In this document: positions 34,521 through 42,817 of the stretch, in pieces | How the letters are laid out: each line of letters starts with the position of its first letter | Numbering within the stretch: position 1 is the stretch's first letter | Source: Acanthamoeba sp. SK_2022b | Lineage: Eukaryota; Discosea; Longamoebia; Acanthamoebidae | DNA length: 54,169 nucleotides | NCBI GenBank assembly: GCA_027943245.1 | Contig: JANDJZ010000443.1 | Span: forward strand, 1-54,169 | Direction of reading: 5' to 3' | Notes under the pieces: generated by a model | What the model saw: only the letters and a program-made list of their open reading frames with translations | Databases searched by the model: none | What the model was told of the DNA's origin: nothing | Made by a program: the position numbers and the translations under genes

Positions 34521-34847
34521 ATGCCGATCGCGTCGACTCCCGAGCCGCCGTACACCGCCGTCATCTTCACGTCCCTGCGTACCGAGGGCGACCACGGCTA
34601 CGGACGCATGGCCGAACGGATGGACGAGCTGGCTCGTCAGCAGGACGGCTACCTGGGCATCGAGTCGGCACGTGACGGGCTCGGCATCACGGTGTCGTAC
34701 TGGCGCGACGACGCCGCGGCCGCCGGCTGGAAGCAGGTCGCCGAGCACCTCGTGGCCCAGCAGCGCGGACGGGACGCCTGGTACGAGGACTACCAGGTGC
34801 GCGTCGCGACCGTGACCCGTTCCTACGGTCCCGAGGGTCCGCGCTGA
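34521..34847 (+). CDS. Antibiotic-biosynthesis-monooxygenase (ABM) domain protein
   Basis: 108 aa, a single ferredoxin-like ABM domain: PPYTAVIFTSLRT strand, GYLGIESARDGLGITVSYWRD core, and the helix with HLVAQQRGRDAWYEDY near the end. Such small proteins are heme- or quinone-linked oxygenases or stress proteins; the exact role is unclear. ATG 34521 is preceded by TACGGT with a 6-nt gap (34509-34514), so the mRNA is probably leaderless. It is divergent from the phosphatase operon. Confidence 0.85.
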   Translation: MPIASTPEPPYTAVIFTSLRTEGDHGYGRMAERMDELARQQDGYLGIESARDGLGITVSYWRDDAAAAGWKQVAEHLVAQQRGRDAWYEDYQVRVATVTRSYGPEGPR

Positions 34848-34890
34848 CGGCTGGAGACCGCTGGCCAACGGGTCTGCTTGGATGCGGGAC

Positions 34891-36426
34891 ATGGCGATCC
34901 GACCCGAGCTCCTGGACCTGCTGGCCCGCCGCGCGCTGACCGAGGACGCGGCCCGCCCCGAGGCGGTCGCCAGGCTGCACGCCCGCGGGGGTCGGACGGC
35001 GCGTGAGCTCATCGCCGAGCTCGTGGACGAGGGCAGCTTCGTCGAGTACGGCCGCTATGTGACCGCCGCGCAGGAGCAGCGTCGCGGCGTCGACGAGCTG
35101 CTCGACCGCAGCGTCGCCGACGGCATCGTGGGTGGGCTCGCCACGATCGAAGGGCACCAGGTGGCGGTGCTGTCGTACGACTACCTGGTCATGGCCGGCA
35201 CCCAGGGGTTCCGCGGGCACCTCAAGACGGACCGGCTCTTCGACGTCATCGGCCGGCTGGCGCTGCCGACGGTGTTCTTCGCCGCGGGCGGGGGCGGACG
35301 TCCGGGCGACGTGGACCTGCCCATCGTCTCCGGCCTGCAGACCACCACGTTCGCCGAGTGGGCGCGCCTGTCGGGCACGGTGCCGCGGATCGCCGTGGTC
35401 GACGACAACTGCTTCGCCGGCAACGCGGTCATCGCCGGCTGCTCCGACCTCATCGTCGCCAGTGAGCGCGCGTCGCTCGGCATGGGCGGCCCGGCGATGA
35501 TCGCCGGGGGAGGACTGGGCGACTTCGCGGCGTCCGAGGTGGGGCCGCTGGACGTGATGACCGCCAACGGCGTCGTCGACCTGGCGACGTCGAGCGAGGA
35601 CGTAGTTCCGTCGGCCCGCCGGCTGCTCGGCTACTTCCTCGGCCGGCGGGACGACTGGACCGCGCCGGACCAGGCCGAGCTGCGCGACGCCGTCCCGGAG
35701 GGCGAGCGGCGCGCGTACGACGTTCGGCCGATCGTCGAGACGATCTGCGACGAGGACTCGGTCACCGTGCTGCGTCCGGACTTCGCCCCCGAGCTGCTCA
35801 CCGCGCTCGGACGCATCGAGGGCCGCACGGTCGGCGTCGTCGCCAACGACACCCGCCACATGGCCGGGGCCATCACCGCGGACGCCGGCGACAAGGCAGC
35901 GCGGTTCCTGCAGCTGTGCGACGCGTACGGCTTCCCGGTCGTCTCGCTCGTGGACACCCCGGGAATGATGGTCGGCCCGGACGCCGAGAAGACGGCGATG
36001 GTGCGGCACACGTCGCGGCTGCTGATCGCCGGCGCGCGGCTGACGGTGCCGCTGGTCGGGGTCGTCCTACGCCGCGGCTACGGACTCGGCGCCCAGGCGA
36101 TGCTCGGCGGCAGCACGATGGAGCCGCTCATGACGCTCGCGTGGCCCGGCGCGCACCTCGGCGCGATGGGCCTGGAGGGCGCGGTGCGGCTGTCGATGCG
36201 CAAGGAGCTCGAGGCGATCGAGGACGACGCCGAGCGCGAGGCGACGGTGCAGCAGATGGTCGCGTACGCGCAGTCCCACGCGTCCGCGCTCAACGTGGCC
36301 CGGCACTTCGAGATCGACGACGTCATCGACCCGGCCGAGACCCGTTTCGTGCTCACCCGCCTGCTCGACGCCGCCGACCGCGAGGGACGCCTGCAGGGCA
36401 GCGGCCGCCCCGTGGACGCGTGGTGA
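34891..36426 (+). CDS. Acyl-CoA carboxylase beta subunit (carboxyltransferase)
   Basis: Biotin-dependent carboxyltransferase of the AccD/PccB/MccB superfamily. 511 aa from ATG 34891, chosen because a TTGGAT -10 box ends 7 nt before it; ATG 34882 adds three residues. Crotonase-fold halves are visible: the N half with the oxyanion region ASLGMGGPAMIAGGG, the C half with VSLVDTPGMMVGPDAEK and LRRGYGLGAQAMLGG. No biotin carboxylase alpha subunit is encoded nearby, so it must use one made elsewhere. The acyl-CoA substrate cannot be assigned. Confidence 0.92.
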   Translation: MAIRPELLDLLARRALTEDAARPEAVARLHARGGRTARELIAELVDEGSFVEYGRYVTAAQEQRRGVDELLDRSVADGIVGGLATIEGHQVAVLSYDYLVMAGTQGFRGHLKTDRLFDVIGRLALPTVFFAAGGGGRPGDVDLPIVSGLQTTTFAEWARLSGTVPRIAVVDDNCFAGNAVIAGCSDLIVASERASLGMGGPAMIAGGGLGDFAASEVGPLDVMTANGVVDLATSSEDVVPSARRLLGYFLGRRDDWTAPDQAELRDAVPEGERRAYDVRPIVETICDEDSVTVLRPDFAPELLTALGRIEGRTVGVVANDTRHMAGAITADAGDKAARFLQLCDAYGFPVVSLVDTPGMMVGPDAEKTAMVRHTSRLLIAGARLTVPLVGVVLRRGYGLGAQAMLGGSTMEPLMTLAWPGAHLGAMGLEGAVRLSMRKELEAIEDDAEREATVQQMVAYAQSHASALNVARHFEIDDVIDPAETRFVLTRLLDAADREGRLQGSGRPVDAW

Positions 36427-36428
36427 GT

Positions 36429-36444
36429 CAGCGCCCGAGCGCTG
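36429..36444. other. Short hairpin after the carboxyltransferase gene
   Basis: CAGCGC (36429-36434) pairs with GCGCTG (36439-36444) around CCGA, starting 3 nt after the stop codon. A weak terminator is possible; there is no T tract. Confidence 0.3.
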
Positions 36445-36495
36445 GCATTCCTGTCAGCTGGGCCTCATCCATTTGGATCCTTGGGAAAGGCAGTC

Positions 36496-37146
36496 ATGAC
36501 AGCGAGCATCGCGGACCTTGAACCTTGCGCGGCCCGGCACTTCGCCGACTACACGAACAACGCTGGTGATCGACCTCGCGCATTTCATACTTACGACCGC
36601 GTGGGCGACCCGCGGCAGATCAGTCCCCTCGACTGTCTGGCACCGAACCTGCTGTCAATGCGGCTGGGGTACCGGGAGGTCATCCCCATGTTCCAACAAG
36701 ACGGCGGACCACATCGGAGACTTCTCGAGGCGATGCAGGCCGTGCTCGATGACGATCGCTCGATGTCCGAGTTCGTGGATCTCGACCTACGGGACGAGAA
36801 CGGAGTGTGGGCACGCGTCCGAGCCGCAATGCGCTCAAGTGAGCCTGTGCCTGGTGTCACGGCAGTCGCAGTCTCGAAGATATTGCATCGCAAGAGGCCG
36901 ACGCTGGTGCCGATCTTCGACGGCGAGCTTTACTCCTTCTATTTCGGTCGTAAGCCGACCGGGAAGACCTCGCCGACTCGCTACTGGCCGGAGTTGCAGC
37001 GGGACCTCCGCGTGAACTTCGACTTTGTGCGGAAGATTGCGGGTTCCACCCTCACTCCTGACGGTAAGCCGGTATCGACTTGTCGCATCGCTGACATCGT
37101 CATCTGGGAGCACCGGGTGACCGATTGCTCGAATCACGTTCGCTAA
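36496..37146 (+). CDS. DUF6308-family protein, lower GC than its surroundings
   Basis: 216 aa, starting ATG 36496 after GGGAAAGG. The sequence HTYDRVGDPRQISPLDCLAP and LLSMRLGYREVIPMF matches my recollection of DUF6308, whose role is unknown. Later motifs are VSKILHRKRPTLVPIFD and WPELQRDLRVNFDFV. It uses many A/T-ending codons, unlike its neighbours. Its 3' end overlaps the last 47 bp of the convergent DnaB-like gene, an odd overlap for two backbone genes. A recent arrival is likely. Confidence 0.72.
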   Translation: MTASIADLEPCAARHFADYTNNAGDRPRAFHTYDRVGDPRQISPLDCLAPNLLSMRLGYREVIPMFQQDGGPHRRLLEAMQAVLDDDRSMSEFVDLDLRDENGVWARVRAAMRSSEPVPGVTAVAVSKILHRKRPTLVPIFDGELYSFYFGRKPTGKTSPTRYWPELQRDLRVNFDFVRKIAGSTLTPDGKPVSTCRIADIVIWEHRVTDCSNHVR

Positions 37147-37861
37147 CGAACCGGGCGTGGTGACCTTCGAAGCTCAGGGTGATCGGCTCGGGCATGCCGC
37201 CGTAGCGGTTGCGGACGACCGCGAGGGTGGCGACTCCCGGAGCCATCTGCTCGGGACCTGTCTCGCGGTCGAGCATCAGCGCCACGTCGGCGACCTCGGC
37301 CAGGCCCGGAGCCACGACCACCAACGCACTGCGGTGGGCACGCGCGGTCCGGCGCAGGTCCCGAGCTGACGCCGGCGAGACGTCCACGGCGTCGACGATC
37401 AGCAGGCCATTGGGTGGCGCGAGCTCGTCTGCTGCCGCGACCACCCGCTCGATGCTCGATGTCGTCCACCCGGCGCTGATCCGTAGTGGGGCGTGCGCCA
37501 ACCGCTCACGCGCGTCGGCGAGGCGACGTCGCCAGTGCTCGGCCAAGGGCCCAGGGGCACGAAGCGTGCTGAGCGGAACCCGCGCCTCGGCGGCGATGAT
37601 GCGTCTCTCGACCTCGGTCTGGTCGTCGTCCGGCGCCATCACCGCGCTGGGGACGGCAAGATTCATCGAGGCGTGACGCGCGAGCTGCAGACCCAGCATC
37701 GAGGTGCCCGAAGCGCTGATGCCGTCGATGGCGACGAGCTGGCCCGGACGGAGTCCACCGTCGAGGGCGTCGTCGAGGGGCGCGAGCCCCGTGGTGAGGA
37801 CCGTCCCTGTGGAGCGTCCGGATCGGGCATCGTCGAGCACGGTCAGGAGTGACTCGTCCAT
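37100..37861 (-). CDS. DnaB-like helicase C-terminal-domain protein lacking the Walker A lysine
   Basis: 253 aa, RecA/DnaB fold without the DnaB N-terminal domain. Alignable features are the entry strand LRPGQLVAIDGISASGTSML; MAPDDDQTEVERRIIAAEAR in place of the DnaB segment with the catalytic Glu; GLLIVDAVDV as Walker B; and the end VVRNRYGGMPEPITLSFEGHHARF. In the P-loop (47-54) the lysine is replaced by Thr53. ATP hydrolysis is therefore doubtful. ATG 37861 or GTG 37864 may be the start. The gene ends inside the convergent DUF6308 gene. Confidence 0.72.
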   Translation of the reverse strand: MDESLLTVLDDARSGRSTGTVLTTGLAPLDDALDGGLRPGQLVAIDGISASGTSMLGLQLARHASMNLAVPSAVMAPDDDQTEVERRIIAAEARVPLSTLRAPGPLAEHWRRRLADARERLAHAPLRISAGWTTSSIERVVAAADELAPPNGLLIVDAVDVSPASARDLRRTARAHRSALVVVAPGLAEVADVALMLDRETGPEQMAPGVATLAVVRNRYGGMPEPITLSFEGHHARFVSERDSSNRSPGAPR

Positions 37862-37993
37862 CACGACCGCCCACGTCCGGCGGTCGTCATCTGCGCACCG
37901 GCACACCTGTGCCGTCTGTCCCGATCGTTCATCAGAACGTCCTCTCGACGGCGCGGACACTACGGATCGGCACCGACAGTCGGGTCCGCGTGC

Positions 37994-37999
37994 TTGAGT
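37994..37999 (+). promoter_or_regulatory. -10-like TTGAGT, leaderless start of the DUF429 gene
   Basis: TTGAGT, then 6 nt, then ATG 38006, with no Shine-Dalgarno sequence. This geometry favours ATG 38006 over the in-frame TTG 37994. Confidence 0.4.
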
Positions 38000-38005
38000 A
38001 CCCGC

Positions 38006-39079
38006 ATGAGTCACCGCTTCCTGGGGATCGACCTGGCGTGGTCGACGAAGGCGCGCACGGGCGTGGCCGTCGTCGACGAGGACGGGCGGCTGCTCGACTC
38101 GGCGACGGTGCGGACGGACGAGGAGATCGCGACCTGGGCGCAGGAGCACGGCGACGTGCTCGTCGCGGCGGTGGACGCGCCGCTGGTCGTGCCGAACGAG
38201 ACCGGTCAGCGTGCGGGGGAGAACGAGCTGCAGCGCGCCTTCGGACGGTACGGCGCCGGCCCGTACCCGGCGAACCGGTCCAAGCCGTGGTTCCGGCCGC
38301 CGCGCGCCGAGACGCTCGCGCGTGACCTGGGCTGGATCACCGACCCGGCCGTTCGTCCCGCCGAGGGGCGCCCGGGGTGCATCGAGGTCTACCCCCACCC
38401 GGCGATGGTCGCGCTGTTCGAGCTGGAGAGCGTCCTGCCGTACAAGTCCGGACGCGGGCGGACGCCCGACGCGCGCCGCGAGACGTTCGTCCGCCTCCTC
38501 GAGCACCTGGAGACGATCGGACCGCTGCGCCTCACCGAGAACGCGCGGTGGCTCGACCTGCGGTCGCAGGTCGAGCGCGCCACCCGGCACATGCACCTGG
38601 AGGCGGTCGAGGACGAGATCGACGCGATCCTGTGCGCCCACCTCGCGTGGCTCTGGCACCGGCAGCCGGACGCGCTGCAGGTGTACGGCTCGTTCGAGGA
38701 GGGCTACATCGTCGCGCCGCCTCCACCCGCGCATCCCGCCGTCCGGTCACGTCCGAGGTCGACCGCGCGTCCTGCGCTCGTCCGGCTCGACGTCGCCGCC
38801 CCACGCTGCGCAGCGGGAGAGACGTGGCCGAGGCTCACGGCGGCCGCGGTGTCGGGACGTCCTCGGCCGGACGCGAGAGCGGTCTCGGTCGACGTCGCGC
38901 TCCGTCGTGCGCCTGGCCCTGGCCAGCACCTGGAGATGGTGGCAGCCGAGGTCGTGGGTGCCCTGCGCGACTGGCTGGGACCGGTGTCCGTCGCCGAGGT
39001 CTCGGCGGCCGAGGCCGTGGCCGGCGTCCCGGGCGCCGTCGTGACCATCCGGTCCACGTCGTCCCGCCGCGACTCCTAG
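38006..39079 (+). CDS. DUF429 family protein (predicted RNase H-like nuclease) with C-terminal extension
   Basis: 357 aa. The N-terminal ~250 residues are DUF429: FLGIDLAWSTKARTGVAVVD (first acidic strand), AAVDAPLVVPN, CIEVYPHPAMVALF and VEDEIDAILCAHLAWLW, giving four acidic or polar positions expected for an RNase H-like fold. The last ~100 residues, after a Pro-rich linker (PPPPAHPAVRSRPRS), are not part of DUF429 and have two beta-alpha-like repeats of unknown role. The promoter of the next small gene overlaps its stop codon. Confidence 0.85.
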   Translation: MSHRFLGIDLAWSTKARTGVAVVDEDGRLLDSATVRTDEEIATWAQEHGDVLVAAVDAPLVVPNETGQRAGENELQRAFGRYGAGPYPANRSKPWFRPPRAETLARDLGWITDPAVRPAEGRPGCIEVYPHPAMVALFELESVLPYKSGRGRTPDARRETFVRLLEHLETIGPLRLTENARWLDLRSQVERATRHMHLEAVEDEIDAILCAHLAWLWHRQPDALQVYGSFEEGYIVAPPPPAHPAVRSRPRSTARPALVRLDVAAPRCAAGETWPRLTAAAVSGRPRPDARAVSVDVALRRAPGPGQHLEMVAAEVVGALRDWLGPVSVAEVSAAEAVAGVPGAVVTIRSTSSRRDS

Positions 39080-39082
39080 CCT
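39077..39082 (+). promoter_or_regulatory. -10 box TAGCCT overlapping the DUF429 stop codon
   Basis: TAGCCT shares its first three bases with the stop codon TAG 39077-39079; 7 nt later is ATG 39090. A compact case of a stop codon doubling as a promoter element. Confidence 0.45.
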
Positions 39083-39089
39083 GGGCCGC

Positions 39090-39392
39090 ATGCTTCGCCC
39101 ACGACTCGCCCCCGTGACCGCCTGGCTGCGCCGACGCGCGGCGCTGCTCGTCGGGGTGGCAGCGGTGCTGCCGCTGGTCGCGGTCGACCCGGCCGCGATC
39201 GCGCTGCTGTTCCACGCCGAGATGCTCGTCGCCATGGGCACGGTCGGGACGGCGATGCTGCGCGCCGATTTGCGCCTGGTCGTGCGACGGCAGTGGCGTC
39301 GTCTGGCCGACAGCGCCGACGTCGCGATGATCCGCGGCGGCTGGACGCTCGCGCGCCGCCAGCCCCGCTCCTTGCTCTGGGTCGGTCCCTAG
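39090..39392 (+). CDS. Small predicted membrane protein
   Basis: 100 aa. A basic N-terminus (LRRRA) is followed by one or two hydrophobic helices at about 18-60 (ALLVGVAAVLPLVAVDPAAIA and LLFHAEMLVAMGTVGTAML) and then a positively charged cytoplasmic tail. No family is recognised. A leaderless promoter precedes it and a strong terminator follows 9 bp after its stop. Confidence 0.62.
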   Translation: MLRPRLAPVTAWLRRRAALLVGVAAVLPLVAVDPAAIALLFHAEMLVAMGTVGTAMLRADLRLVVRRQWRRLADSADVAMIRGGWTLARRQPRSLLWVGP

Positions 39393-39400
39393 TCCGGACG

Positions 39401-39438
39401 CACGAGGGCCCCGGACCGGTCGGTCCGGGGCCCTCGTG
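39401..39438. terminator. Bidirectional terminator, perfect 17-bp stem
   Basis: Arms 39401-39417 and 39422-39438 are exact reverse complements around a GGTC loop. It lies between the convergent small membrane-protein and subtilase genes and can end both transcripts. Confidence 0.85.
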
Positions 39439-39444
39439 CGCGGG

Positions 39445-41193
39445 TCAGCCCTTGAGGGTGAAGCTGCGCGCGATCAGCCCGCCGCCGGCGTGCACCGTGA
39501 CGCGGAGGGTGCGCTTCTTGGCCGAGCCGGCCTTGACCTTCCACGAGTAGGTCCGGGTGCCGGTCGAGGCGCCCACCCGGGCGTTCCGGACCGTCTTCCA
39601 GCGGCCGCCGGTGCGCACCTGGATCGTCACCTTCTGGCGGGCCGGGCGGGCGATGCGCAGCGAGACCTTGCGGTACGCGCGCTGCGAGCGGGCCCGGTAG
39701 GTGCGCAGCGTCGCCTTCGCGCTCGGGCGCACCTTCGAGAACGTCACCTTGCGCGACCCGGTGCCGGGCGTCGAGAGGGTCACGGCCGTCGAGCGCAGCA
39801 GCGGGATGCTGAAGCGCACCGCGCCGGTGGAGGACGTGCGGGCCTGCAGCGTGCGGCCGGTGGACGTGCGCGCCGTGACCAGGCGTCCGGCCAGCGGACG
39901 TCCGACGTCGGTGAAGCTGGCGCTGATCCGGGCCTTCGCGCCCGACGCGTACGTCGTGGCCGTGGACGCCTGCACCGTCAGCACCGGGTGCAGGGCGCGG
40001 GCGACGTTGATGCGGCCGACACCGGTGTAGGAGTCCTTGCCGCGGCCGATGCGCTGCGTGCCGCCGTAGATGTCCTTGGCGGTGGCCCGGAGCGCGCTGT
40101 ACGCGGCGGCGCCGCTGACGCCCGTGGACATGAGCGACGCGATGGCACCGGTCGCCGCGGGCGCGGCCATCGAGGTGCCCGACATGACGACGTACTGGTC
40201 GCCCGGGGCGAGGGACACGATCTGGTGGCCCGGCGCCGCGATGTCGACGTCGCGACGGACGCTGGAGAACGACGCCCAGTAGTCGGCCCGCGTGGTGGCG
40301 GCGACGGAGATGGTCTCGGGGTACGCCGCCGGGTAGGCGATCGGCGCGCGCTTGCCGCTGTTGCCGGCGGCGGCCACGACGAGCGCGCCCTTGCTGCGGG
40401 CGTAGCGCACGGCGGCGCGGACGTTCGGGTCGGGATCCGGACCGCCGAAGCTCACGTTGATCAGCTGCGCGCCGTTGTCCGCCGCCCAGATGATGCCGCG
40501 GACCGAGTCGCTCACCCACCCGTCGCCGTCCTTCGTCAGGACCTTGATCGGCAGGATCCGCACGTCCTTGGCGAAGCCCTCCACGTACTGGCCGTCGACC
40601 TTCGCGCCGATGATGCCCGCGACGTGCGTGCCGTGGCCCTCGTCGTCGACCGTGCCGGGCTTGCCGGTGCGGGGGCCCTCGGTCAGGAACTCGCGCCCGG
40701 CCAGCACGCGGCCGGCGAGCTCGGGGTGCTTGGCGTCGACGCCGGTGTCGACGACCGCGACCGTGACGGTGCGGACGCTCCGGCTCCACGCCTGGTCCGC
40801 GCCGGTGACCTCGACCTGGTAGTTCGGGACGACCGTCGCGCTGGACCGGACGGCCGCGAACGAGCGGGCGTCGTCGGCCAGGGCGCGCACGCGCTGGTCG
40901 ACGCTCAGCGACACGAGGTCGCCGTCGCGGCGCAGGTCCTCGGCGGCCTCGCGGGCCTCGCTCGGGGAGCCGGCCTCGATGGTCTGGACGCGCAGGCCGT
41001 CACCGTCCTCGAGCACCGCGACGAGCGGGTTGCCGGTCTGCTCGACCTCGCGCTCGACCTGGGCGGGGGTGAGGCCGTCGGCCTCGGCGGCGGGCGCGGC
41101 CTCGTCGGCCGAGGCGGTGCCGGTGGCGACCAGCGGGACCAGCACGGCGGCGAGGGACGCGCACAGGGCGCGGCGGACGGACAACGGGCTCAC
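39445..41193 (-). CDS. Secreted subtilisin-like serine protease (S8 family)
   Basis: 582 aa. A signal peptide (about 1-29, ending TGTASAD) is followed by a short inhibitor-like propeptide (about 35-115). The S8 catalytic domain (about 120-415) has Asp149 (AVVDTGVD), His187 (GHGTHVAG), oxyanion Asn278 (AAAGNSG) and Ser341 (MSGTSMAAP), a complete triad. The last ~170 residues are an Arg/Ser/Thr-rich beta domain of immunoglobulin type, probably for wall or substrate binding. No LPxTG tail is present, so it is likely released. Confidence 0.93.
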   Translation of the reverse strand: MSPLSVRRALCASLAAVLVPLVATGTASADEAAPAAEADGLTPAQVEREVEQTGNPLVAVLEDGDGLRVQTIEAGSPSEAREAAEDLRRDGDLVSLSVDQRVRALADDARSFAAVRSSATVVPNYQVEVTGADQAWSRSVRTVTVAVVDTGVDAKHPELAGRVLAGREFLTEGPRTGKPGTVDDEGHGTHVAGIIGAKVDGQYVEGFAKDVRILPIKVLTKDGDGWVSDSVRGIIWAADNGAQLINVSFGGPDPDPNVRAAVRYARSKGALVVAAAGNSGKRAPIAYPAAYPETISVAATTRADYWASFSSVRRDVDIAAPGHQIVSLAPGDQYVVMSGTSMAAPAATGAIASLMSTGVSGAAAYSALRATAKDIYGGTQRIGRGKDSYTGVGRINVARALHPVLTVQASTATTYASGAKARISASFTDVGRPLAGRLVTARTSTGRTLQARTSSTGAVRFSIPLLRSTAVTLSTPGTGSRKVTFSKVRPSAKATLRTYRARSQRAYRKVSLRIARPARQKVTIQVRTGGRWKTVRNARVGASTGTRTYSWKVKAGSAKKRTLRVTVHAGGGLIARSFTLKG

Positions 41194-41307
41194 GACGACC
41201 TCCGGGGAGTGTTCACGGGGACGAGCTCGTCCCCCGAGCCGCCGAGCGAACCGTACCCTCCCGAGCGGACAGGACGAAAAACCCGGCGCGTCCGTCCGTC
41301 GACGCGC

Positions 41308-41778
41308 TCAGACCAGGCGGGCGGGGAACCCGCCGGTCGCGATGGGGCCCCACCGCTCGGGGGTGATGCGCAGCAGCGACTTGCCCTGCTCGACCATCGC
41401 GTGGCGGTACTCGTCCCAGTCCGGGTGCTCGCCGGCGATGCTGCGGAAGTAGTCGACGAAGGCGTCGAGCGCGGCGTCGCCCTCGGACGCGTCCAGCACC
41501 TCGCACGTGCCGTCGACCTGCACCCAGGCGTCGTCCCACTCGTCCGACAGCACCACGACGCTGACCCGCGGGCGCGAGCGGGCGTTGCGCGTCTTGGCGC
41601 GCTCGGGATAGGTGGCGACCACGAGCCGGCCGGACTCGTCGACGCCGCCGCTCACGGGGGACGCCTGCGGGGTGCCGTCGGCACGCTCGGTGATGAGCAC
41701 GAACCGGTGCCGCGGACGCACGAAGTCGAGCAGCGCGGGCAGGTCGACGCGGGTGTTCGTCGCGATCTTGCGGGCCAT
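41308..41778 (-). CDS. PPOX-class, predicted F420/FMN-dependent oxidoreductase
   Basis: 156 aa with the split-barrel flavin/F420-binding fold: RFVLITERADGTPQASPVSG, LVVATYPERAKTRNARSRPR (phosphate-contacting basic segment) and VSVVVLSDEWDDAWVQVDGTCEVL. The arrangement matches actinobacterial PPOX-class F420-dependent enzymes; the substrate is unknown. A weak CACCAT box ends 6 nt before the ATG on the minus strand. Confidence 0.87.
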   Translation of the reverse strand: MARKIATNTRVDLPALLDFVRPRHRFVLITERADGTPQASPVSGGVDESGRLVVATYPERAKTRNARSRPRVSVVVLSDEWDDAWVQVDGTCEVLDASEGDAALDAFVDYFRSIAGEHPDWDEYRHAMVEQGKSLLRITPERWGPIATGGFPARLV

Positions 41779-41884
41779 GCCTCGATGGTGGCACGCCCGT
41801 GGCGTCGCCGGTCAGCGACTGTCGGGCCGACGCTGTGACCCGGGTCACTGGCATCCTTCGCTCACCCGAGCCTGGAGGACCCCC

Positions 41885-42790
41885 GTGAACGACTCCGCCC
41901 TGATCACCGTCGGCCTGCCGATCGCGCTGGCCGTCATCATGTTCGGCCTCGGCCTGTCGCTGACCGTCGACGACTTCCGTCGCGTCGCGCGCTCGCCCCG
42001 GGCCGTCGTGGTGGCGCTCGTGCTGCAGGTGCTCGTGCTCCCCGTCGTCGCGTTCGGGCTCGTCACCGCGTTCGACGTCGACCCGCTGCTGGCCGTCGGC
42101 GTCATGCTGCTCGCGGCATCGCCGGGCGGCACGACGGCCAACCTGTTCAGCCACCTGTTCCGCGGCGACGTCGCGCTCAACGTGACGCTCACGGCGATCA
42201 ACTCGGTGCTGGCGGCCGTGTCGATCCCGCTCATCACGAACCTCGCGATCAGCCACTTCGACGCCGAGGGCGAGCTGGGGCTGCAGCTGGGCAAGGTCGT
42301 GCAGGTCATCGCGATCGTCCTGGTGCCCGTGGCGATCGGCATGGTCGTGCGCAGCCGGTCCGAGGCGTTCGCCGCCCGGGCCGACAAGCCGGTGCGCATC
42401 TTCTCCATCGTCGTGCTCGTCGCCGTCTCGGTCGGCGCCATCGTGGGGGAGCGCGAGAACATCGCCGACTACGTCGAGCAGGTCGGCCTGGTCGTCACCC
42501 TCTTCTGCCTGGCCAGCCTCACGATCGGCTACCTCGGTGCCCGCGTCATGCGGCTGGACGAGCGCCAGGCCATCGCCAGCTCGATGGAGGTCGGCATCCA
42601 CAACACGACCGTGGCCATGACCATCGCGCTCAGCGTGCTGGACAACACCGAGGTCGCCATCCCGAGCGCCGTCTACTCGATCGTCATGTACGTCCTGGCC
42701 GCGCTGTTCGGGTACGCCATCTCGCGCCGGGTGCGGCACGGGTCGGACGCGACGTCGTCCGCGTCCGTGGGGGAGCGGGCCGGCCGGTAG
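41885..42790 (+). CDS. Bile acid:sodium symporter family transporter
   Basis: 301-aa integral membrane protein with eight to nine hydrophobic helices. GTG 41885 follows the Shine-Dalgarno TGGAGGA. Family motifs are MFGLGLSLTVDDFRRV at the first helix pair, LLAASPGGTTANLFSHLFRGD (conserved sodium-site region) and SMEVGIHNTTVAMTIAL (helix crossing with E and N). Bacterial members carry organic anions such as bile acids, pantoate or keto acids with Na+. Substrate not assigned. Confidence 0.93.
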   Translation: MNDSALITVGLPIALAVIMFGLGLSLTVDDFRRVARSPRAVVVALVLQVLVLPVVAFGLVTAFDVDPLLAVGVMLLAASPGGTTANLFSHLFRGDVALNVTLTAINSVLAAVSIPLITNLAISHFDAEGELGLQLGKVVQVIAIVLVPVAIGMVVRSRSEAFAARADKPVRIFSIVVLVAVSVGAIVGERENIADYVEQVGLVVTLFCLASLTIGYLGARVMRLDERQAIASSMEVGIHNTTVAMTIALSVLDNTEVAIPSAVYSIVMYVLAALFGYAISRRVRHGSDATSSASVGERAGR

Positions 42791-42817
42791 GACGTCCCCG
42801 CGACGGGTTGAACGGGG

